A stretch of DNA of 64,000 nucleotides, from the NCBI GenBank assembly GCA_964461715.1, contig CAYWVR010000002.1, forward strand, positions 1 through 64,000. Reading direction: 5' to 3'. Position 1 is the first letter of the stretch, and every line of letters begins with the position of its first letter. Both the position numbers and the translations under genes were made by a program. This stretch comes from CAYWVR01 sp964461715. GTDB lineage: Bacteria > Planctomycetota > Phycisphaerae > FEN-1346. The notes below the pieces were generated by a model that saw only the letters and a list, made by a program, of their open reading frames with translations, was not told the origin of the DNA and searched no databases. Positions 10,214 to 17,843 of this stretch are shown here, piece by piece.

Positions 10214-10243
10214 GCATGGCCACGCGGAACAGCGTGGCCATGC
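10214..10243. repeat. Palindromic hairpin repeat (GCATGGCCACGC family), copy 3
   Basis: GCATGGCCACGC, loop GGAACA, GCGTGGCCATGC. It is in tandem with copy 2, 23 bp away, immediately after the stop codon of the thpR-like gene, so it may act at the 3' end of that transcript. No U-tract is present. Confidence 0.72.
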
Positions 10244-10247
10244 CATC

Positions 10248-10808
10248 CTATCCCTCGAGAGCCACGCGGGCCAGGGCCGTGTACGTGGGGCCCTGCGGCG
10301 AAAGGTCGCTCTTGAAAAGGACCACCTCGCGGGCGGTGAATTGCGGCCCCGTCTCGCCGGCGAGCCGCGCGACGGCCCCCGAGAGGTCCCGGAGGCCCCG
10401 CCCGCCGCGAACACGCCCGAGCGTCAGGTGCGGCTCGTAGCGTCGCCGCTCGGGCTTCTCGGCGAAGACCTCGGTCGCGCGGGCCAAGGCCGCCTGGAGC
10501 GCGAGGAGCCGCCCCGCGGGGTCCTCGAGGCCCGTCCAGACAACGCGCGGCCGGCCGCGCGGGGGGAACTGGCCCGCCCCGCCCATCTCGATCGGCACCG
10601 GAGCGAAGCCCGCGCACGCCTCCCGCACCGCCGCCTCCACCTCCGGGGCCATCTCCTCGGGAACCTCGCCCAGGAAGGCGAGCGTCAAGTGCATCCGCTC
10701 GGGCCGAACCCAGCGGACGCTCCCACCCGCGGCGCGGAGGCGATCCTGCCGCGCAGCCAGGAAGCGGCGCACGGCGTCGGGCAAATCGATGGCGATGAAG
10801 GTGCGCAT
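10248..10808 (-). CDS. thpR: RNA 2',3'-cyclic phosphodiesterase (2H phosphoesterase)
   Basis: A 186-residue 2H-family enzyme that opens 2',3'-cyclic phosphate ends of RNA. The two signature HxTx motifs are present at the usual spacing: HLTL at residues 40-43 and HLTL at 127-130. The N-terminus MRTFIAIDLPDAVRRFLAAR and the segment RWVRPERMHLTLAFLGEVP are typical of ThpR (formerly LigT), and the length matches the family (~180). It is followed 3' by two tandem hairpin repeats and preceded by the PfkB kinase gene on the same strand with a 14-bp gap, so the two are probably co-transcribed. Confidence 0.93.
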   Translation of the reverse strand: MRTFIAIDLPDAVRRFLAARQDRLRAAGGSVRWVRPERMHLTLAFLGEVPEEMAPEVEAAVREACAGFAPVPIEMGGAGQFPPRGRPRVVWTGLEDPAGRLLALQAALARATEVFAEKPERRRYEPHLTLGRVRGGRGLRDLSGAVARLAGETGPQFTAREVVLFKSDLSPQGPTYTALARVALEG

Positions 10809-10822
10809 GGAAGCCCCCCCGA

Positions 10823-11731
10823 CTACAGGGCCAGCATCTCGCGGTACTCCTGAATCCTCTTATCCATATCCGAACGCATGATGACCTCGAACCGCCGCAG
10901 GCTGAAGTCCTCGATGTTGAAGCTCGCGGCCACGGTGCCGTGGGCCATCGCGAGCTTGAGATCCTCCTCCGTGCAAGCGTCGAGGCCCGCCAGGTACCCC
11001 ATCATGCCGCCCGCGAACGAGTCGCCCGCCCCGGTCGGGTCGCGCACGAGCGGGTTCGGGTAGCCCGGCAGGGCGAAGGCACGGCCCTGGGCGATGAGGA
11101 CGGCCCCGTGCTCGCCCTTCTTGATGACGACGAACGAGGGGCCCCACGTCAGAATCTGCTCGCCGGCGCTGATCAGGTTCGTCTCGCCGGTCAGCATCCG
11201 GGCCTCGGCGTCGTTGACCAGCAGCCCGTCGATGCGGCCCAGGAGTTCCAGCAGCTCGTCCCGCTGCGTCTCGATCCAGAGGTTCATCGTGTCGGCCATC
11301 ACCAGGGCCGGCCGCTCGACCTGCTCCAGGACGGACATCTGCGTCACGGGACTGCCATTGGCAAGGAACACCAGGCGCGTGTCGCGGAAGGCCTCGGGGA
11401 TCTCCGGCCGGAAATCGCCGAAGACATTCAGGTGGACCTCGTCGGTCGAGGCCACGTTCATGTCGCCGGTGTAGCTTCCCCGCCACCGGAACGTCTCACC
11501 GCCCGGCACGATCTGGAGGCCCGCCGTGTCGATGCTTCGGCTCTCGAGGACGCGGCGAAAGCCGTCGGGGAAGTCCTCTCCGACAACGCCGACGAGCCGG
11601 ACCGGCCCGAAGAAGCTGGCGGCCACCGAGAAGTACGTCGCGGACCCGCCGAGCACGTCCTCGGCTTCCCCGAACGGCGTCCGGACAGTATCGAAGGCAA
11701 TGCTCCCGACGACGAGCAGCGATTGCGGCAC
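10823..11731 (-). CDS. PfkB-family carbohydrate/nucleoside kinase
   Basis: An ATP-dependent sugar or nucleoside kinase of 302 residues. The N-terminal GSIAFDTVRTPFG and LGGSATYFSVAA (substrate-binding di-Gly region) and the C-terminal DPTGAGDSFAGGMMGYLAGL (PfkB signature 2, with the catalytic Asp in GAGD) are clear. The start is GTG 11731 with AAGGAG 8 nt upstream; a longer in-frame form would begin before this SD. A promoter with a good -10 (TATAGT) sits 43 bp upstream. The substrate cannot be read from the sequence; this subgroup is often annotated as sugar kinase or adenosine/ribokinase-like. Confidence 0.9.
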   Translation of the reverse strand: MPQSLLVVGSIAFDTVRTPFGEAEDVLGGSATYFSVAASFFGPVRLVGVVGEDFPDGFRRVLESRSIDTAGLQIVPGGETFRWRGSYTGDMNVASTDEVHLNVFGDFRPEIPEAFRDTRLVFLANGSPVTQMSVLEQVERPALVMADTMNLWIETQRDELLELLGRIDGLLVNDAEARMLTGETNLISAGEQILTWGPSFVVIKKGEHGAVLIAQGRAFALPGYPNPLVRDPTGAGDSFAGGMMGYLAGLDACTEEDLKLAMAHGTVAASFNIEDFSLRRFEVIMRSDMDKRIQEYREMLAL

Positions 11732-11773
11732 AGGGGGCTCCTTGCAAGCGACGCGTTGTCGGACCACGCTCTT

Positions 11774-11802
11774 ACTATACCGTGAAGCCTCGCCGAGGTA
11801 CA
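11774..11802 (-). promoter_or_regulatory. Predicted promoter of the PfkB kinase-thpR pair
   Basis: Minus strand: weak -35 TGTACC (11802-11797), 17-bp spacer, -10 TATAGT (11779-11774). It lies 43 bp before the kinase GTG. Confidence 0.45.
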
Positions 11803-11942
11803 GGCGCTTGCCGCCTGCTCTCTGGCAGCAGGCCTGCGTCGTGGATTGAATCCGTAACGTTCTGTAGAAACGGTTCGGCGCAGCAAGTGACGGGCCGGCA
11901 GCGTCTCCTGATTCGAACGGGAAGGAACGAAGGGAGATGCGG

Positions 11943-12095
11943 ATGGCTCGACAGGAAGAGACTGGGGAAGTGCCGGGTGTTCTTCAAGAGGCGAAGGCGC
12001 GGGGGGACGACCCGTTGCGGGCAGTGATGGGGGTACTGCTTCAGCGGTTGCTGGAGGCGGAGATGACGGCCCATCTGGGCGCCACGGCTCACGAG
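11943..12095 (+). pseudogene. IS256/mutator-family transposase, N-terminal remnant
   Basis: About 51 codons of a mutator-type transposase remain. The stretch LLQRLLEAEMTAHLGATAHE is the characteristic N-terminal block of IS256-family transposases (usually followed by RGDGRxGYRNGY). The start ATG (11943, MARQEE) has AAGGGAG upstream. After HE the reading switches abruptly to unrelated sequence (GIRCFVTESLY) that continues into the lyase-like remnant. The catalytic DDE part is absent, so the element is dead. No clear terminal inverted repeat was found. Confidence 0.7.
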
Positions 12096-12566
12096 GGCAT
12101 CCGCTGCTTCGTCACCGAAAGCCTCTACGCCGACGGTGCCAGCCGGGACCTCAAATGACGCGACACGCTGACCTACCATGCCAGCAGCCTGCGCCCGCCG
12201 CTGCAGTTGGCGATGCTTGCCGGGAAGAAGGGACGAGATCTCTATGCGTGGGAATCCAAGGCGGGCGGCTCGCTTAAGAAATCCGTCGACTACGTGGTTC
12301 CGTACGCGATGGGAGAGAAGACTCGCCGAGAATGGACCAATTCCGAGGTGGATTTGGACCGCCGTCGCGCCGAAGCGGGCCTTGACGAGTACAAGCCCGG
12401 CCGGCTCTACGAGCCCCGTCGCGCTCTGAAGCTGATGGAACTGGCCAGCTACTTCGACCCCGCCCTCCTGAAGGTTGTCCTGCACCTGACCGGGTCCAAC
12501 GCGAAACGGTATCCGACTTGGCAGACGCTGGTCAATGGCGCTTGTGGCCGGGCCGGCTCGAAATGA
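12096..12566 (+). pseudogene. 3' remnant of a lyase-like gene (alginate-lyase-type alpha-helical fold?)
   Basis: Directly after the transposase fragment, and in the same frame, the sequence reads CFVTESLYADGASRDLK, an in-frame TGA (12156-12158), then RDTLTYHASSLRPPLQLAML and on to VNGACGRAGSK. The text on both sides of the TGA looks like one continuous protein, so the TGA is an internal nonsense mutation. Residues such as TYHASSL, SLKKSVDYVVPYA and RRALKLMELASYFDPALL recall the C-terminal part of alginate lyase-like (PF05426) proteins, but this is from memory and not firm. The 5' two-thirds of the gene is missing, replaced by the transposase fragment. Confidence 0.5.
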
Positions 12567-12567
12567 A

Positions 12568-12705
12568 CGTCCGTGGTCGGGGACGCCGAACCGGCAGTGG
12601 ACGACGACGGGACCAGAAGGGCGAGGGTCGCGGGCTCGGACATGAGGGGGAAGTCGAAGGCCGCGAACGCGGTCTCGGAACTGGCGGCATCGGTGTCGCC
12701 GCATA
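12568..12705 (-). pseudogene. Possible relic of a PEP-CTERM gene end
   Basis: On the minus strand this gap reads SEPATLALLV in one frame. Its DNA matches about 22 of 25 bases of the PEP-CTERM box of the adjacent gene (EPATLALLG at ~12811-12840). The match then breaks down: there is no hydrophobic segment or Arg tail. It may be a partial duplication left by the rearrangement that joined transposase and lyase pieces next door. Chance cannot be excluded. Confidence 0.25.
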
Positions 12706-12735
12706 AGAGAACCGGGCGGCCCGAAGGCCGCCCGG
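12704..12735 (-). terminator. Rho-independent terminator of the PEP-CTERM gene
   Basis: On the minus strand a perfect 10-bp stem CCGGGCGGCC, tetraloop TTCG, GGCCGCCCGG is followed by TTCTCTT. It begins 34 bp after the stop codon of the PEP-CTERM protein gene. Confidence 0.85.
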
Positions 12736-12768
12736 GGTGTTCCGAAGTAGGATCGGGCGGGAGACGCC

Positions 12769-13614
12769 TCAGCGCTTGCGGCGGACCCACAGGCCGATCG
12801 CGCCGAAGCCCAGCAGGGCGAGCGTGGCGGGCTCGGGGACGATCTGGACCGTGTTCAGGAAGCCGCGGGCCTCGCCGGCGACGGTGGGCTCGAGGATGAT
12901 CACGGCGTCCTCGTCCGCGGCAAGGGTCAGCGTCACCAGGGCATAGTTCTCCCCGTCCACCCACGTGTCGGCATTGGCGTCGTTGGGGTAGCTGCTATTA
13001 TCGCCGCCGCTGGGAACCCCTGGACCGTTAGTGATGGCGTTGACGGTTGTCCAGGTGCTGTAGTCTGTGTTTCCGGAGTTCTCGTCGACGGCGTCGGCAT
13101 AGACATCATACTCGTCGTAGCCGTCCTCGTTGCCGTCGTTGTTGGTGTTGCGGCCAACGACGTAGAAATCGTACGTTCCCGCCCCCAGGCCGGAGATCCG
13201 GGCCGCGATCGCCACCCAGGACGTATCCCCATCGTCCACAAAGTGGGCGCTCTGGGCGTTGGTGTCATAGATGTCGCCCGTGTTCACCGGGAACTTGCTG
13301 CCGAGATCGTGGGGCACAAAACCGGTGAGCGTCCAGTCGATGATCTGGGTCGACTCACCGGTCTCCTTGCCAAGCTCGACCGACGAGGTCGTCACCAGAC
13401 CCTGGTCATCCTTCAGGCTGCTCATCACGCCACCGCTGGCGTCGGTATACTTGTTCCAGGTCGTGCCGCTGATGCCGCCGTGCACCTGACCGGGGGTGTT
13501 CGTGTCCGAGTCATCGGTCAGGTCGTCCGTGAAGTTGATCATCACGTCCGCCTGCGCGCCGGTCGCCAAGGCCAAGACCGCCGCCATCGCCACTGCCAGA
13601 GTGATCCGCTTCAT
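12769..13614 (-). CDS. Secreted PEP-CTERM sorting-domain protein
   Basis: A 281-residue exported protein: signal peptide MKRITLAVAMAAVLALATGA, an Asp/Asn/Gly-rich beta-sandwich-like middle, and a C-terminal PEP-CTERM signal made of VPEPATLALL, a hydrophobic stretch and the tail RRKR. PEP-CTERM proteins are cleaved by exosortase and sent to the surface or extracellular matrix. The start is ATG 13614 with GGGAG upstream; the open frame reaches 13770 but the earlier part is promoter. It has its own promoter (TTGCGA-16-TATACT) with a tandem-repeat operator shared with the neighbouring oxidoreductase gene, and ends at a strong terminator. The function of the middle domain is not recognised; a carbohydrate-binding role is possible. 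Confidence 0.88.
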   Translation of the reverse strand: MKRITLAVAMAAVLALATGAQADVMINFTDDLTDDSDTNTPGQVHGGISGTTWNKYTDASGGVMSSLKDDQGLVTTSSVELGKETGESTQIIDWTLTGFVPHDLGSKFPVNTGDIYDTNAQSAHFVDDGDTSWVAIAARISGLGAGTYDFYVVGRNTNNDGNEDGYDEYDVYADAVDENSGNTDYSTWTTVNAITNGPGVPSGGDNSSYPNDANADTWVDGENYALVTLTLAADEDAVIILEPTVAGEARGFLNTVQIVPEPATLALLGFGAIGLWVRRKR

Positions 13615-13705
13615 CGCATGTCTCCCATTCTTTCCTGCCTGCTTGTCCCGTGCGGCCCCCGCCCGGACGTACGTTGGACTGTCCGCGAGCCGGATGGCCA
13701 CTCCA

Positions 13706-13733
13706 AGTATACCCAAGATTGCGCCTTTCGCAA
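13706..13733 (-). promoter_or_regulatory. Promoter of the PEP-CTERM protein gene
   Basis: Minus strand: -35 TTGCGA (13733-13728), 16-bp spacer, -10 TATACT (13711-13706), 92 bp before the ATG. The tandem operator at 13734-13769 touches the -35 box, the geometry expected of an AraC-type activator. Confidence 0.7.
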
Positions 13734-13769
13734 TACGCCTCAGCGTAAGAATTTTACGCCTGGGCGTCA
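13734..13769 (-). promoter_or_regulatory. Tandem-repeat operator site 1 for the XylR/AraC-type regulator
   Basis: Read on the minus strand, two direct repeats with consensus ACGCnnAGGCGT start 21 bp apart (first at 13767, second at 13746), inside a 36-bp block that begins TGACGC and ends at the -35 box. Site 2 at 16361-16396 has the same length with no gaps and about two thirds identical bases; site 3 at 16422-16457 matches mainly in the first repeat. Binding by the regulator encoded at 16507-17658 is inferred. Confidence 0.7.
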
Positions 13770-13776
13770 AATCTCT

Positions 13777-16212
13777 CTAGAAACTCAAACCCTTTCGTTT
13801 CCTGGACTTACGTCTCATCCAGAGGCCCGCCCCGCCCGCCAGCAGGAGCGCCAGTGCTCCCGGTTCGGGCATCGTCACGGCCTCGAACCCGTCGGCCTCG
13901 TTCGAGACGCGCAGGGCGTCGATCATGCCGCCCGCGTCGCCCACCGAGAAACCCACCGAGTTCAGCCAGTTACCGAACAGGTCCGACCCGCCAGCAGACA
14001 GGTCCGCCTGGAGCAGGCCTGCCTCGCCGCCCGACAGGTCGGGGTCGATCCAAAGGTCGACCGAGTCGCTGCCCGCGTCCACGAGCATCTTCGCCAGGAG
14101 CAGGTGGACGGCCCCGTCGGCGAGGCCGGAACCGACCGTATTGCCGAAGAGCTCGAGCACGCCGCCTTCGGCCACGCCCAGGCCCAGCGCCCCGCCGTCG
14201 AGCCACAGCATGGCTTCCTCGCCGGTGGCGGCATGGAGAGCCACCAAGGCGCTCAGCCAGACCTCGCCGGCCATGCCGTCGCCGGCGATGGGGCGAAGCG
14301 TGATGTGGCCCGAGCGGGCGCCGGTGGCGTCGGCCGCCCCGCCGCTGAACTCCCAGGGCGCCGAGTTCACGTACCCGGGCGCGGCGTAGGCCATCTGCGC
14401 GGCGGGATCGTAATGGGGATCGTCATGGTTCGAGTCCCACGGCTCGGCCCAGCCGGGGGCCACGTAGCTGACCGTCTCCAGGTCCTTCTTGTCGGGCCCG
14501 TAGTTGAAGTCTTCCCACATCGTCCCGACGAACGGCCCGGCCGCGGGCTCGGAGGTCGTCAGGACCTGGCCCCACTGCCGCATCAGCGCCTGGTACGTGG
14601 GGAAGTCGATCTGCTGGACGGAGACGCCCTCCTCCAAAGCGCGGACGGCGGCGGTGCCGGCCGACTGGCCCAGAACCATGTAGACCGGCTCCATGCGCAT
14701 CGAGCCGAAGGCGGTGTGGCTGGCCGAGAGGGCGGCCACGACCACCAGGTTATCGATCTCGGCCTCCAGGGGGGTGATCGAGCCGTAATCGATGGAGTAG
14801 GTCTCGCGGAGGCTGCCGAGCCAGAAGTTGCCCTCGGCCTCCACGTAGCCGTCCGTGTCGATGTACCGGTGGGTGTTGTGGGAATCCATCGGATAGGCCC
14901 CGAGGCCGATCGGATGGGGCGCGGTCGTATCGAGCGTGCAGTTGTCCTCGGTCATGACGTACTCGCCGATCATGCGGCGGGCCTCACGGACGTAGAGCTG
15001 ATGGGGGAAGTTGCCGTTGTCGGTGAACTCATCGGAGGCCAGACCCCAGTCGCCCATCTGAGCCCGCACGTTCGAGGGGGCATCGAAGGCCAGGTAGTAG
15101 AGGAACCCTTTCGTGTATTCGATGTGCTTCTGGATGATGTACTCGCGTTCCTCGTAGGTGGCCTCGGCGTAATTGGTGGTGCGGTCGGTGGCGGGGACGT
15201 AGACGTCGTAGTTGCCGCCGATGAAGTTGGTGGAGGCGGGGCCCCAGTTGTTGATGTCGTTCTTGCCACCGGGAATGCCCGTGTCCAGGCGAACGACGTC
15301 GCCGAGGTCGTTGCCCGCCTCAATGAAACGGTGGTGGAGCTCGTAGGTGGCCCGGTCGTACCCGGCGGGCGGGTTCTGGCCGTTCGTGCCCCAGAGGTCC
15401 GTCCACTTGGCGCGGTCGGCGTCCTTCGTCCAGGTCATGCGGTAGCAGTAGGCCTGGATTCGGTGATCCGCCTCCCCGCTGGTGCCGACCGGGGCCGGTT
15501 CGTGAACGCCCGGGAGTAGTCCGTCGCCGGGGTCGCCGGGGGTCACGTACGGATTGACGTCGTCGTTGCCGAAGACGTGCTCGCGGGTTTCATCGTAAGC
15601 GAGACCGTTATAGTGCTCGCCGTATTGGCTTCGGGCCTCGCGTCCGACGGTGTAGGAGCCGCCGGCGGCGGCGAGAAGGTCGCCCTCGTAGGTGCCGTCG
15701 ATGAAGGCCCCGGCATGGAACGTGCTGCCGGCAAGGGTGGCGATCGAGGTGATCGTCGCGCCGCTCTTGGCAACGCCGCCCGAGCCGCGGTCCAACCGCT
15801 CGTTGCGGAAGACGTCGACGCCCGCCTCGGCGACCATGGCATCGTAGACAGCCTCGGCTTTGTAGGCCTCGATGTTGTAGTTTCCGTCGCTGCCGAAGTC
15901 CCAACCCTTGACGCGGCGGTAGAAGTCATAGGAGAGGCCGCCGATGGCACTGGAGTCGCCGACGTCGGTGGCCCCGAGTCCGCCGCTGGAGAGCCCGCCG
16001 AGGTGGCTCACGTACGGGACGGTGCCCCCGACGTAGCAGCCAGGGTCGATCAGGGCCACGCTTTTGCCCATGCGCGCGGCCTGGACAGCCGCGGTCACGC
16101 CGCCCGACGTGCCGCCGTAGACAACCACGTCATAGGTGTAATCGGCGGCCCGAACCGGGGTGGCCGCGCTCGCAAGGGCCAAGGCCAACCCGAGAACCAT
16201 GATTCGCTTCAT
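13777..16212 (-). CDS. Secreted FAD-dependent oxidoreductase with PEP-CTERM anchor
   Basis: An 811-residue exported flavoprotein. A signal peptide (MKRIMVLGLALALASAATPV) is followed by a Rossmann FAD-binding start DVVVYGGTSGGVTAAVQAAR (GxxxGG variant) and an FAD_oxidored-like body (ALIDPGCYVGGTVPYVSHLG; FHAGAFIDGTYEGDLLAAAG). The C-terminus is a PEP-CTERM signal (MPEPGALALLLAGGAGLW then RRKSRKRK). The start is ATG 16212 with GGAGGTG upstream. Enzymes of this type are frequent in Planctomycetota near glycan genes; the substrate is unknown. Its promoter (TTGCCC-17-TATAGT) abuts operator site 2, next to the divergent regulator gene. Confidence 0.9.
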   Translation of the reverse strand: MKRIMVLGLALALASAATPVRAADYTYDVVVYGGTSGGVTAAVQAARMGKSVALIDPGCYVGGTVPYVSHLGGLSSGGLGATDVGDSSAIGGLSYDFYRRVKGWDFGSDGNYNIEAYKAEAVYDAMVAEAGVDVFRNERLDRGSGGVAKSGATITSIATLAGSTFHAGAFIDGTYEGDLLAAAGGSYTVGREARSQYGEHYNGLAYDETREHVFGNDDVNPYVTPGDPGDGLLPGVHEPAPVGTSGEADHRIQAYCYRMTWTKDADRAKWTDLWGTNGQNPPAGYDRATYELHHRFIEAGNDLGDVVRLDTGIPGGKNDINNWGPASTNFIGGNYDVYVPATDRTTNYAEATYEEREYIIQKHIEYTKGFLYYLAFDAPSNVRAQMGDWGLASDEFTDNGNFPHQLYVREARRMIGEYVMTEDNCTLDTTAPHPIGLGAYPMDSHNTHRYIDTDGYVEAEGNFWLGSLRETYSIDYGSITPLEAEIDNLVVVAALSASHTAFGSMRMEPVYMVLGQSAGTAAVRALEEGVSVQQIDFPTYQALMRQWGQVLTTSEPAAGPFVGTMWEDFNYGPDKKDLETVSYVAPGWAEPWDSNHDDPHYDPAAQMAYAAPGYVNSAPWEFSGGAADATGARSGHITLRPIAGDGMAGEVWLSALVALHAATGEEAMLWLDGGALGLGVAEGGVLELFGNTVGSGLADGAVHLLLAKMLVDAGSDSVDLWIDPDLSGGEAGLLQADLSAGGSDLFGNWLNSVGFSVGDAGGMIDALRVSNEADGFEAVTMPEPGALALLLAGGAGLWMRRKSRKRKGLSF

Positions 16213-16331
16213 CGAACACCTCCACAAAAAAAGCCGGCGCAGGGCTCTCCCTCCGACGGCGATGCGCGACCCGTCCGCGTTATCTATCCCCGGCTCGTCA
16301 GCCGCGGGTGGGCGGCTCGCAAGCCGTTTAA

Positions 16332-16360
16332 ACTATACTCGCGAAAACCTCAACGGGCAA
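16332..16360 (-). promoter_or_regulatory. Promoter of the FAD-dependent oxidoreductase gene
   Basis: Minus strand: -35 TTGCCC (16360-16355), 17-bp spacer, -10 TATAGT (16337-16332), 120 bp before the ATG. Operator site 2 directly abuts the -35. Confidence 0.7.
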
Positions 16361-16396
16361 GTCTCCTTGGCGTATAAGATTTACGCCTCAGCGTCA
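16361..16396 (-). promoter_or_regulatory. Tandem-repeat operator site 2
   Basis: Same 36-bp layout as site 1: on the minus strand TGACGCTGAGGCGTAAA, then a second, weaker repeat ACGCCAAGGAG 21 bp later, ending at the -35 hexamer of the oxidoreductase promoter. The conserved distance to the -35 in sites 1 and 2 supports a real activator site. Confidence 0.72.
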
Positions 16397-16421
16397 TCTC
16401 GGAGGCTAGAGGGCCCAAACT

Positions 16422-16457
16422 TGTCGCCAAGGCGTAAATTCGTTCTGGCAGAGCGTC
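16422..16457 (+). promoter_or_regulatory. Tandem-repeat operator site 3 (regulator autoregulation?)
   Basis: On the plus strand TGTCGCCAAGGCGTAAA matches the first repeat of sites 1 and 2 in 13 or more of 17 positions; the second repeat at +21 is degenerate. It points toward the regulator gene, whose ATG is 50 bp beyond. No strong -35/-10 pair follows, so autoregulation is only suggested. Confidence 0.5.
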
Positions 16458-16506
16458 AAGGCGGCGCGGTATCCTCGACGGACAGCCCTTGCTAAGGAGC
16501 TTCACC

Positions 16507-17658
16507 ATGCCGACGCTGAAGAACGTTGCCGTCCTCGTCGAGACGGACCGTGGCTACGGCCGCGAGGTGCTCTGGGGCGTCGGCGACTTCGTCCGCTCGC
16601 ACGAGGGATGGAACCTCTACGTCGAGCCCGGCCGCGCGGGGCGACCCTACCACTTGGAGGGCTGGAAGGGCGACGGGCTCATCGTCCAGGCCTATGGCGG
16701 ACGGTTGGTCGAGGCTGTCCGCGCGACGGGTGTGCCCACGGTCAGCGTGTCTGTGGCCCAGACGGACTGGGCTGACGCCCATGTCGTCATGGATGATGCA
16801 GCGATCGGCCGTCAAGCCGCCGAGCACCTCTTGGAGCACGGCCATCGCCACTTCGCGTTCAGCGGCCAGACGTACAGCACGCACTCGGACGTGCGCGGCC
16901 AGGCATTTGCGGACGCGGTGGAGGACGAAGGCTTCGACGTCGAAAGCGTCATGAGCCACCACGGCCAGGACACCCTTCTGGCGTGGCAGGAGGAAACGCG
17001 GACCCTCGCCGACTGGCTCGAGGCGCTGCCCCGCCCCGTCGCCATCTTGGCCGCCAACGACCTGTACGGCCTCTACGTCCTGGCCGCGTGCCATGCCCGG
17101 GGCCTGCGCGTGCCGGAGGACCTGGCCGTGGTGGGGGTGGCCAACGACAAGCTGGTGTGCGAGCTGGCCCAACCGCCGCTTTCGAGCGTCGATCCGAACG
17201 GGCGACGGATCGGGTATCTGGCGGCCGAGGTCCTGGCCCGGTTGATGGACGGACGCACCGCGGGGGCGACCCCCGTGCGCGTCGAGCCCAAGGGAGTGGT
17301 GGTCCGCCGGAGCAGCGACCTCTTCGCCGTGGAGGACCCGGACGTGCTCGCCGCCCTCTCCTACATCCGCGAGCACGCGGCCGATCCGATCCGCGTGGCC
17401 GACGTCGTGGAGTTCGTGGCGGTGTCGCGGCGGGGCCTGGAGCGGCGGTTCAACCGGCTCCTGAAGCGGACGATCCAGGACGAGATCTACCGCGTCCGGG
17501 TGGCCCGGGCCCGGGAGTTGCTGGCCCGGACGGACCTGGCCATGGCCGAGGTGGCCGAGGGGGCGGGGTTCAGGCGACCCGAGCGTCTAAGCGAGGTCTT
17601 CAAACGTGTGACGGGCATGGCCCCAAGCCACTACCGTCGCAAGCACCGCCTGCGCTAG
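16507..17658 (+). CDS. XylR-type transcriptional regulator (LacI-like sugar domain + AraC DNA-binding domain)
   Basis: A cytoplasmic DNA-binding activator of 383 residues. Residues ~1-275 form a LacI/periplasmic-binding-protein-like ligand domain (KNVAVLVETDRGYGREVLWG; HVVMDDAAIGRQAAEHLLEH; AILAANDLYGLYVLAACHAR). Residues ~285-383 form an AraC-type double helix-turn-helix (VSRRGLERRFNRLLKRTI; MAEVAEGAGFRRPERLSEVF). This order is that of E. coli XylR, and the length is similar (392). The start is ATG 16507 after AAGGAG; a longer in-frame GTG-type start is less likely. The gene is divergent from the oxidoreductase, and three tandem-repeat sites lie nearby. The effector sugar is unknown; xylose is not implied. 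Confidence 0.92.
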   Translation: MPTLKNVAVLVETDRGYGREVLWGVGDFVRSHEGWNLYVEPGRAGRPYHLEGWKGDGLIVQAYGGRLVEAVRATGVPTVSVSVAQTDWADAHVVMDDAAIGRQAAEHLLEHGHRHFAFSGQTYSTHSDVRGQAFADAVEDEGFDVESVMSHHGQDTLLAWQEETRTLADWLEALPRPVAILAANDLYGLYVLAACHARGLRVPEDLAVVGVANDKLVCELAQPPLSSVDPNGRRIGYLAAEVLARLMDGRTAGATPVRVEPKGVVVRRSSDLFAVEDPDVLAALSYIREHAADPIRVADVVEFVAVSRRGLERRFNRLLKRTIQDEIYRVRVARARELLARTDLAMAEVAEGAGFRRPERLSEVFKRVTGMAPSHYRRKHRLR

Positions 17659-17721
17659 CGGTTCCCCATCGAAGGTCCGAATGACCGCCGTCCTTCCCTC
17701 CTGCAGCGCATTTCGCAACCG

Positions 17722-17750
17722 TTGACCCCTGCGCCCGCCATGCCTACGAT
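17722..17750 (+). promoter_or_regulatory. Predicted promoter of the RND efflux operon
   Basis: -35 TTGACC (17722-17727), 17-bp spacer, -10 TACGAT (17745-17750), 93 bp before the adaptor gene. This is a near-consensus housekeeping promoter by sequence. Confidence 0.65.
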
Positions 17751-17843
17751 ACGCAGCGAATGTTTGACTCGTGTTAACAATCTTGCCCTCCGACCGGCGG
17801 GCGGGTAAAGTGGTTCGGCGACGGGGGCCGGGGAGCACAGGAC

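Noticed and set aside
11848..11942. Intact insertion sequence around the transposase fragment
   Set aside because: No matching terminal inverted repeats and no DDE domain; only the N-terminal coding piece remains.
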